Below are positions 56,127 to 64,000 of a stretch of DNA of 64,000 nt, one piece after another. Source of the stretch: Lumbricus rubellus (taxonomy: Eukaryota > Annelida > Clitellata > Crassiclitellata > Lumbricidae); NCBI GenBank assembly GCA_945859605.1, contig OX243811.1, positions 62,880,131-62,944,130 on the forward strand. The letters are read 5' to 3'. Under the pieces are notes generated by a model. It was not told the DNA's origin and made no database searches. It worked only from the letters and a program-made list of their open reading frames with translations. A program made the translations under genes and the position numbers. Position 1 is the stretch's first letter; the number at the start of each line of letters is the position of its first letter.

Positions 56127-58680
56127 AATGGCGTTGGGTTTGGTCAAACGAACGGCTGAGGGACGTTCAGCGTCGAGAGGGGGAGGGTGTGGGGGAAGGC
56201 CGTAGCCAGGATTTTAATTCGAAGGTGTTTCTTCTGGGGAGAATTTCTGACGACCTTTTTTAGTCGTCGAAAGCGGCTTTCTTACCATTTTCGCCTAATT
56301 TCTTCTTTTTCTTTAGCCTACATGTAGGAGGAGAAGGGTGAATTAGGAAAAGGCACGGCGCTGCGTAACAGAAGCTCAGCCTGCTTTAAAGGAGCAAGAG
56401 ACGGACGGCGTTGGACGCTCATGGTTTTGCAGCAGAGCTCTTGCAAATAATATTATTAATAGACTGGGATCACAATAGCGAGAGACAGCGCCAATACAAA
56501 CCATGTAAGATAATTATACGGTAAGTGATCATTTCTGTGGGCAAGGGAGCCAATGCGAGTCATCACGCAAATATTCAGTGACACGGCTGAATATTGGGAT
56601 GCGACCAAAATTATTAAGACGTGTTGCTGTGCGAAAGACCCGATCCAAGCAGCCAACCGAAGTCGCCGGAAGACCCATATGTAGATAGTCAGTAGTCAAG
56701 ACGAGAGACAACAATTATAGAATAGAGTCGATAAGCGTTAAAGTAGCAGTGGAAGGTACGGCACTATTGAAGGTTTAGAAATGGGATGGGATATGTGGGA
56801 GAGGATCATGGGTAGGCCTAACTGGGGTAAGAGTAAGAGGTGAATCAAGACAGGGTGTATGGGAGAGGATTGCAGAGAGAATAGGAGTAGGAGATGGAGC
56901 ATTGAGGATTGGATATGTGGAATAGGATTAGGAATCAGTAGGCCTACATACATGTAATAGGCTATGCGGAATAGGATTGCAGTACGGTATATGAAACTAT
57001 GAAATGTGCTCCATTTTGGCCAATTCTTTTTATTCTGATAGACGTCGTTCTGGTCGTTTCCAATTCTTTGGGAATTAAGTCATCACCAATCGTCAGTGTC
57101 GTTAGTGTTTCGGATGGCCAATAATATTGAGATTTTAGGTGGTTAAAGTTCAATTGCCCGCCATGGCAGCTAAGTTAAAGGTATCAGGAAATCTCTGCTC
57201 ATCTGCGCCCCCTTGCGAACGTATTAGAAAACTGATAAAGCGACAAAACTGTGTTGAAGGGGTGATTCGATGGTGAGGAACAAAATAATGCCACCATCAT
57301 ACGCCGAGGCTAAGAAAGTAAAGGTGTAAATACTTCAAATCCATTAGAGACAAAGGAACTTCTTCGATGTTAATGACATTGATGCTCGTTTGCTGCACAA
57401 AAACTGTGATATTGACAAGTTCCATAGCAGTGGACTTCCTTACGCAGGTTATTGACTTGGCTCATCCTAGCTCTTAGCTTGGATAGTACTAAACGGCCAT
57501 AGACTGATCACTGATGCACAGAGTATTGGTACAGTGGCGCTATATAAGTCCTTTGTCTCGGGACGTTTCGTCTAGGGACTTTTGTCGACGGAAATTTTAT
57601 CCCGTAGCCTTTTAAAACGATATATTGCGCAGGGTGAGAATTGCCGGGGGGTTGGGGGGTTTCAACCCCCCAGTCTTTCTTAGACCCCCATCTTAAAGTC
57701 TGTTTTTCCCACCCCGATTCGAAGTGGATAATGGTCCACCTTCAGTTATTTTTTCACAATTCTTACACTGATATTGCGTCGTATTCACAATTTCATCGTC
57801 CCCTATAAAGACTGGATAAACGTTATCCCAATAATGTTATTCAAAAACATGTACTAACTATCTTGACTAGGCCTATAAGTGCTACGCGCCCATACTGTCA
57901 TTTGTGCTAATGTAGGCCTAAACCTACAGCGTTCTGTCTGTTGTTTATTGAATTAAACGAATATACATATAGGCCTATTAATGCTATTATACATTGATGA
58001 CACTTATAAGAATAAAATAGGCTTCGTGACCTATCCCACGGTTCATTTTCCTCGATCTTTGACTATTTGTGTTCTGTGTCCCGTCAATTAGTTAAAAGTT
58101 GTATCAGCCACTCTCTTTCAAGTGCAGAAGCAAAGTTAATTTTAAAAAATTACACATCACATTCGATAGGATATGATATGCAATATTCTGTACTGACGGA
58201 AACAAAGAACTGAAGAGAAAAGCGCAGCGAAGAGTTTACGATTCCACTCACGATGGAAGGTAGGCCTACATGTAGTTGTGGTGAAAACTCAACTTCCAAT
58301 GACGCCATTCTTCTGGCGTCATTGGAAGATGGAACCTGCCGAGGGGCAGATATAATCTATAAAAAACTTATTTTTTCATTTGTACAATTTCTGGACAAGT
58401 TAATGGTCATTGTAGACATTGATTGAATCAAAATCACATTATTATACAATGAACCAGTAACTACAGGCATCTGATCGTCTTTCAAAGCCCCAGCGAATGT
58501 CTATGACTTTTTGGTACTTGTATTGTAGACAATTTGTACTGCTTGTTGTGGTAAACACATAATATTTATAGCCTATAATGCATAGCCACAATTCATTTGT
58601 AGTTCGGACCAGCTTTCATCTGTCTTAGTCTTGAGAAGTTACACGAACCTTTGTCTTGACTCTCTGCTTATGACTTGTCT

Positions 58681-58684
<4 letters not shown>
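56127..58684. other. Intergenic, no gene seen
   Basis: Includes a GGCCGTAGCCAGG element end near 56198, a G/C-homopolymer inverted block at 57640-57672 and a perfect short palindrome at 58293-58328. Open frames have no family resemblance. Confidence 0.4.
58293..58328. repeat. Perfect 15-bp hairpin
   Basis: CTTCCAATGACGCCA, a six-base loop TTCTTC, then TGGCGTCATTGGAAG. Confidence 0.9.
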
Positions 58685-58715
<31 letters not shown>

Positions 58716-58915
58716 NNNNNNNNNNNNNNNNNNNNNNNNNNNNNNNNNNNNNNNNNNNNNNNNNNNNNNNNNNNNNNNNNNNNNNNNNNNNNNNNNNNNN
58801 NNNNNNNNNNNNNNNNNNNNNNNNNNNNNNNNNNNNNNNNNNNNNNNNNNNNNNNNNNNNNNNNNNNNNNNNNNNNNNNNNNNNNNNNNNNNNNNNNNNN
58901 NNNNNNNNNNNNNNN

Positions 58916-58974
<59 letters not shown>
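58685..58974. repeat. (TC)n microsatellite containing a 200-N assembly gap
   Basis: TC repeats at 58685-58714 and 58916-58974 flank N bases 58716-58915. The true repeat length is unknown. Confidence 0.97.
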
Positions 58975-58978
<4 letters not shown>

Positions 58979-60437
58979 ATTCTCTTTCCTTTTATGTCCA
59001 TGATATCACTTTAAAAAGTAACTACACTCTCAAAAATCTTGATGATAGAATTTCTGTTTGAGGTTGCCAAGGTTTAGTGGGATCACTATCTTTTGGATTA
59101 CTTTTTCTCGTGGATCTTTTACCTGATAGTTGATATTACTAGCTTCTTATTTTTACTGCACATTATTATTTTGTCATAATGCTGAGTTTAATTGTTTTGA
59201 TTTCTCTGAATAGACAAGTTGAATTGAATTGAATTTAATTTAATAGTCTTACTTATAATAGGCCTACAAATAGCTGGGCCACACAACGTTGCCGAAGTTT
59301 CTTCCCAGCCACCTTCCATCGTCAGTGGATTTGTCAACTCATCCACTCGCTGACCATCTGGACCTCTGTCTAGATGCAAGTTTATATTATAGATGTTTAG
59401 TTGCGAAATTGTGACCATGCATTCTGGATAAAATATGACTAAAAATGCGTCACATTTAAAGTTTAAAACGATAATATATTAAGTCGATACATTGATGACG
59501 CTTATCAGAAATAAAAGTCAATGCACTCCGCGGATAAATAAATGCACAAAATTGTGCATAGTCTACATGCACACGCACAGTTTACACACATACTCTATTA
59601 TATTAGTCTATAAGTATAGAAATAGATTCCCTCGACCCTCGGTACACGTAGCCAAATCTTGTGGAGCGTCGGTGTCTCAGAAGTTATGACTCATTGGTCC
59701 CTTGTGATGTTTTTACCTTTGCCTCTCTCTTTGTCTCTTTTGTAGTTCTATATTTCTGTAGCTGCATCTGTGCATCTTTTGTTCTGCTGGTCAACATCGA
59801 TTCTGTCTCTGCATATAATAGGCAATGAGACAGGATATACAGAGTAACTGTAGTTCATCTCGGCCGTCTGCATCTTTCGCTTTCTCTTTCTTTAAGTCTG
59901 TCCGCTGCAGCTGAGCTGTCATCTGTCGCGGCTGCAGCATTCTTTGCGTTGAGTCGGTCGGATCTTTTGGCTACAGGAATCATTTCAGTTCCTTTCAGCA
60001 GACGATCGTAAGAAAACCGATGACTCAAAGAAAGGTCAGTGTTGAGACCATAATAATGAGCAGCGGAAGAACGTGACTCTTTGGAGAACCTTCAACACGG
60101 CGTATACATTCTCAGACCCTTATAATTATGACAGACGGTTGAGATAGGTTACCGGCTCCAATTGTGTAAGGCTGGGGCACAGTCGACCCTCTGCTTCCAA
60201 AGCTTTTTCGCGCTCAAAGAAGCACTCCGTAACAACTGCATTCTCTCTGTGTCTCTCGAAGGGCTTTTTTAACGTGCAGTTGTAGGCTACACTAATGTGC
60301 AGTTGTAGAAGCTCTTCTGTACATTTAAAACTAGCAAAAAGGCCATTGTCCTCCGATTGGAAGTAATTTACCATGGATGATGGGAAAGGAAAGAACTTCA
60401 AAGCAGGAGTTGTGCAGTTCTAAAAATACCCTAAAAG
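58975..60437. other. Intergenic, 3' side of GPCR unit 3
   Basis: From about 59430 alignable to the flanks of units 1 and 2 (ATGACTCAAAGAAAGGTCAGTGTTGA block near 60020). No gene. Confidence 0.4.
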
Positions 60438-61032
60438 CAGTGTTGTACAGTAACGAAGTAAAAGTAACGCGTTACTGTACTTAAGTAAAAGTTTGAATAC
60501 TTTCACATGTAGGCTAACGAAGTATCAAAAAACTGAAATACTTTTACTTTCAACGAAGTAAAATTTTACTCATATTTCAGTACTTTTACTTCGTTACAAT
60601 TTATGTGACACTCGTTACAATGTTCGTTACTTCAAAGCGCTAATTAACATTTCGTTACGCTAAGCTAAGACAGCTGATTCAAATTTGCATGCCTAAAAAT
60701 AGATTTTCGATGGGTGGTGCACGCTGGATGCACTGCCATTTCTGCAGCAGAACGACTCTTCAGCTGTGCATTGTGCTAACAATGAATCGGAAGCGTGCGT
60801 GCTAGACTCAACGATAACCACTTCGAGAATTTAGTCATTTAGGGGTTAATTGAGTTATGGAAAGACTCGGTACTTTTACTTTTTACTTAAAAAGTATTAT
60901 TTTAAGGGGCTACTTTTTACTTTTACTTACGTAAAATTTATGATCAGTACTTTTACTTTTACTTAAGTAATTAAAATCCATTTACTTTTACTTTTACTTA
61001 AGTACATTTGCCCGATACTTTCAACAACACTG
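60438..61032. mobile_element. hAT-like non-autonomous element, about 595 bp
   Basis: Starts CAGTGTTGTACAGTAACG and ends ACTTTCAACAACACTG. Both arms are rich in TACTTTTACTT / AAGTAAAAGTA words in inverted orientation. The flanks CCTAAAAG and CTTAAAAC are only partly matching as an 8-bp duplication, so the copy is older. Confidence 0.7.
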
Positions 61033-61630
61033 CTTAAAACAGCCCTGGTCTCTCGGTATCTCTGTCTATCTCTCTGTCTATAGTCTATTTGTCCATTTGT
61101 CTCTGACTCTCTGTCGTTCTGTCTGTCTGTCTTGTCTGTCTGTTTCTTCCTCTGTCTGTTTCTTCCTCTGTCTCTTGTCTGTCTGTCTTTCTCTCTCTTA
61201 ATCTATCTATATCAGGTCTATCTTGGAACCGGACAGGATTAACTTCCACTGATGATCGATGTCTGGATAGCTTCTTTTAATCGATATAAAGCTCGAGTCT
61301 ATCCTGAAGCTCTCACTTATTTTGAACTCGAGAAAAGCATTCTAGATATTTGAAGTTTACGATTGTTCTTCATATCTGAGCTGCAGTTCAGAAAGACTCC
61401 AGCATAGGCCTATAGCTTTGCAAGCTGATCATAAAATTATCACACTCATTTTACGCCGAGGACAACTATGATTGGTCCACATTGCTGCACAGTCTGCACA
61501 CGAACTAGGTTTCGAGTCATCAATTGTTAACTTATGTAGCGTCTTACGAATTTATTTCAGCGTCATTATATACCTGTCGTCTTCGAGCAAAGCTTTAGTG
61601 TTCTTAACCATCGTCTGCAAAATTATGCCA
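61033..61630. other. 3' flank of GPCR 3 with out-of-frame tail remnant
   Basis: 61545-61630 aligns to the C-terminal tail coding sequence of GPCR 1 and 2 but lies past the GPCR 3 stop and out of its frame. A CTGTCTGT-rich run occupies 61100-61200. Confidence 0.6.
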
Positions 61631-62803
61631 TCACTGGCGGTTTCCATGGTTACCGGTGTTCTTAATGCGACAAGGTGAATTGCAGCAGCATCCGAACAAG
61701 TAGTGTTTAAAGTATCGTCTGAACTCTGCGTTGAGAAGACAGAGCGCCAGAGGATTGATGGCCGAATTGATGAACATCAGGCAGCATGCGACGATGTCTA
61801 GGATCCACCATTCCATGCCCCACATAAAATCACATTTGATATGGTAGCACATGTCGGAAACATGAAGTGGTAGGCAGCAGACGATGAAGATGACGACAAA
61901 GGATAGCACGACGTTAGCGATTTTTCTGCGTGATTCGTTCTGCTTGGCCATAGCAACGTCCAACGAACGCTGGTTGAGTTTGTGTCTGCAGGGCACCGAT
62001 TGGATAGATGGTAAATCTTGGATTTCCATCTCGGAGCTGGGTTGAAACGCCTGTCGTCGAAGGACAACAGCAATGATGACGTAGAGGCAGAAGATCACGA
62101 TTAATGGCACGGCGAAATAGACGATGAAGCGAAATATGACGCGGAACGTCTTGTATCCTGCGCCCCATTCATCCGGGTAAACGCTACATAATTGAAATGA
62201 CACATCGCAATGGTGACAAGGGGCGACGTGAGCACCCACGAGATCCATGATGGCCAATCCAGCCGACAACACCCAGATGACTACTGACGCGACGATGACC
62301 CGAGTCAGCGACCGAGAGCTGTAGGAGGCCAGCGGGAAGACGATCGCAATGAAGCGGTCGACGCTTAGAGCGGCAAGGGTAAAGACGGAAACCCCGAGAG
62401 ATAGGGCCAGCATGAACGCGTTCAGTTTACAGACGGTGCTGCCTAAGTACCACTGGTCGAGAGCGAAGATGACGGACATGAACGGAACGGAGAAGAGAAT
62501 GAGAAGAAAGTCTCCGATTGCCAGATTCACAATCAGAACGTTTGGCTTCGTGCGCATCGGTTTATTGCGCAGAATGATGAAGATCAAAATTCCGTTACCG
62601 ATGATACCGACGACGAAGATGATGGCGAGAACAGAGTGAGTGGCGATTAAAATCAGTTGGTACAAGATCTGGCAACCGTAGCCATCGAAGGACTCTTCGG
62701 CGGTGAAGTTTGTCGTCAGATTGTCGTCGTACGTCAGATTATTACCGTACGTCAGATTCATCGGAAGGTGCGTCGATATAATAATATTATTGTCGGCCAT
62801 CAT
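61631..62803 (-). CDS. Class A peptide GPCR 3, tail-truncated paralogue
   Basis: 390 codons from the conserved M-M-A-D start at 62803. The frame is open to an ATG at 63004, but those 67 residues do not align to the paralogues and overlap the shared upstream block. TM1 G-N-G-I-L-I-F, TM2 L-A-I-G-D, D-R-F-I-A-I-V-F-P-L, TM7 N-P-L-A-L-C-L-L-N are present. TM6 has C-C-L-P-L-H-V, so the usual Trp of CWLP is Cys, and the TM7 Tyr is Cys, two changes at activation-switch positions. The tail ends N-T-G-N-H-G-N-R-Q-stop because a deletion and frameshift removed about 70 residues. TM3-TM4 is almost identical to copy 2 while the ends are diverged. It may be a receptor with altered signalling or an early pseudogene. 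Confidence 0.8.
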   Translation of the reverse strand: MMADNNIIISTHLPMNLTYGNNLTYDDNLTTNFTAEESFDGYGCQILYQLILIATHSVLAIIFVVGIIGNGILIFIILRNKPMRTKPNVLIVNLAIGDFLLILFSVPFMSVIFALDQWYLGSTVCKLNAFMLALSLGVSVFTLAALSVDRFIAIVFPLASYSSRSLTRVIVASVVIWVLSAGLAIMDLVGAHVAPCHHCDVSFQLCSVYPDEWGAGYKTFRVIFRFIVYFAVPLIVIFCLYVIIAVVLRRQAFQPSSEMEIQDLPSIQSVPCRHKLNQRSLDVAMAKQNESRRKIANVVLSFVVIFIVCCLPLHVSDMCYHIKCDFMWGMEWWILDIVACCLMFINSAINPLALCLLNAEFRRYFKHYLFGCCCNSPCRIKNTGNHGNRQ

Positions 62804-62940
62804 TCGATGAGCTTTAATATGTCGGTCTGTCGTGAGAGAAGAGAGTTGCTTCAACTTGCTTGTTGTTGATGTGATAATGCAACGACTGTAGAAACCATAC
62901 AACTGAACTGCTAGCAATTGTTCTCTACTCTCTAGCACTG

Positions 62941-62964
62941 TCGGAAAGACAAGACGCGACTTAT
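62941..62964 (-). promoter_or_regulatory. Conserved upstream block of the GPCR genes
   Basis: GACAAGACGCGACTTATGAAG here matches AGACAAGATACGACTTATGAAG at 52657 and AGATAAGATACGACTTATGAA at 44750, each about 120-180 bp before the coding start and followed by GCATGCATGC-type sequence. Shared ancestry alone could explain it. Confidence 0.4.
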
Positions 62965-63015
62965 GAAGCGGAACTATAGCGAGCGAAGAACAGCTCGCAT
63001 GCATGCTATAATAAT

Positions 63016-63024
63016 TATTTATAC
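63016..63024 (-). promoter_or_regulatory. Possible TATA box of GPCR 3
   Basis: GTATAAATA on the minus strand about 215 bp before the coding start. It is not present at the same place in the other two copies. Confidence 0.35.
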
Positions 63025-63109
63025 GCTTCTCCTCTATATAGCCTACGCGTGTACGCTGTCGCTCACTGCAGTCTCACCTTCACACTCTTTTGAATCTTAC
63101 TTTCTCCCT

Positions 63110-63336
63110 ATATGCCCCTCCCTCCCTTCCTCCCTCCTCCCTTTCTCCCTCTCTCTCTCTCTCTCCCTTCCTCTTTGTCTTTCTCTCTCGCTGTCTCTCT
63201 GTCTCTGTCTCCCTCTCCGTGTGTGTCTATCTCTCTGTGTCTTTCCACCCCCTCTTTTCTCTGTCTCAGTTACTCCACATCTCTCCGTCTCTCTTTCTCT
63301 TTATCTTTCGCTTTCTCTCTCCCACCCCCCCCCCCT
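63110..63336. repeat. CT-rich low-complexity tract
   Basis: Dominated by CTCT, CCCT and TCTG words ending in a C run at 63324-63334. Its open frames are low-complexity artefacts. Confidence 0.85.
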
Positions 63337-63430
63337 TATTGCAATCTCTTCTGTCGTCATTCGCTCCGTCATTCTCTTATTTCCTCAAATCCTTTTCTGA
63401 CTCCAATGCATAAAATTAAATACCATACAT

Positions 63431-64000
63431 AGACATAGAGAGCTGAGAAGATTTGAGAACAGTGAGAATCGTTGAAAAATAACTGGGGGATCATTCTCAC
63501 TCCGATTGAGGGAGATGTCTGTCTACTACGGTGCCGCTACCATATCTATCATAGGCCTATTTATGTCCGGAATACACGAGCATGCATGTAACAAGTAGCC
63601 TATGACGTTTCTACGGCGCACCATTTAATTGCACTACAAAAAGTGACAGATAGACGGATATGACCACTCCTAAACGATATCATAGGCCCACCTTTGAACT
63701 TTGCATAGAAAGCTTGTGAACGAAAATCAGGCGGGTACGATTTGCTATGTTTAGGCTACTATTCTCAACTTAAAACTGAATTAGACCTATTCCTTATTAT
63801 CGTTCACACACATTAACGTAAATGCGCAATCAAAATTTTGACCGCCATGACTCGAGACTAAAACAAATTGAAGGGAATTCAGTATTATAATAGTCTTGCC
63901 TGCCTGCCTGCACGGCGGTTGACAGTCGTCACTCGTCAGTAAAGTAGCGAAGTAGCCTAATGCAAGTATGTTCACAAAAACTACATCTGTCACAAAATAA
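63431..64000. other. Intergenic, no gene seen
   Basis: Nothing recognised up to the end of the window. Confidence 0.4.

Larger units (their letters stand above)
59430..63430 (-). repeat. GPCR segmental duplication, unit 3
   Basis: The most diverged of the three units. Homologous blocks occur on both sides of the GPCR. Approximate edges. Confidence 0.6.

Noticed and set aside
62804..63004. Longer N-terminus for GPCR 3
   Set aside because: The 67 extra residues do not align to the paralogues and overlap the upstream block shared by all three genes.
63090..63432. Three overlapping Leu/Ser/Pro-rich frames
   Set aside because: Low-complexity CT-rich DNA read in three frames.

Overview
The window is eukaryotic nuclear DNA from an animal, most likely a marine invertebrate. 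Echinoderm or another non-vertebrate deuterostome is my best guess, resting on TRIM-type and peptide-GPCR gene families, repeat content and a striking excess of the palindrome TAGGCCTA; the species cannot be read from the sequence. Genes are sparse, spliced or single-exon, and embedded in mobile elements. A 200-base N gap sits in a TC microsatellite at 58716-58915.

Left region (1-12870, plus strand). Three in-phase exons (671-827, 1380-1478, 2287-2478) encode the C-terminal half of an eIF4G MIF4G domain, ending in a stop just after a remnant of the conserved DDGWxTV segment. About 2 kb downstream a RING/B-box/coiled-coil TRIM exon (4547-5645) splices in phase into an exon carrying the eIF4G I-I-DP-x-TG motif, then a charged linker exon, then a three-copy 1382-bp tandem array. 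Every unit of the array carries an exon with a textbook eIF4E-binding helix (YDREFLL) plus a second short exon. The exon pair is phase 1 to phase 1, so the copies can be spliced in series without shifting frame. With one inferred donor the whole model closes as a single frame of about 900 residues: TRIM, eIF4G N-terminal region, three eIF4E-binding modules. This possible TRIM-eIF4G chimera is the main discovery candidate.

Middle region (12871-42000). This is a mobile-element landscape: an intact-looking 8.15-kb non-autonomous LTR retrotransposon (14945-23098, matching 1588-bp LTRs, Gag-protease only, gag starting inside the LTR); a long GAT microsatellite; a minus-strand LINE carrying a nested hAT-like element and a nested second LINE, both with clean target-site duplications; a mariner-like element with long compound inverted repeats and a broken transposase; a 3.1-kb hAT-like element filled with a 47-bp minisatellite; and several short inverted-repeat elements with 8-bp target duplications.

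Right region (40480-64000). Three tandem segmental copies each carry one intronless minus-strand class A GPCR (43260-44630, 51111-52523, 61631-62803) of the bombesin/CCHamide/endothelin-receptor type. Coding cores are very similar and look locally homogenised, flanks are alignable, and the third copy has lost its C-terminal tail through a deletion plus frameshift. Further LINE, SINE and inverted-repeat insertions separate the copies.
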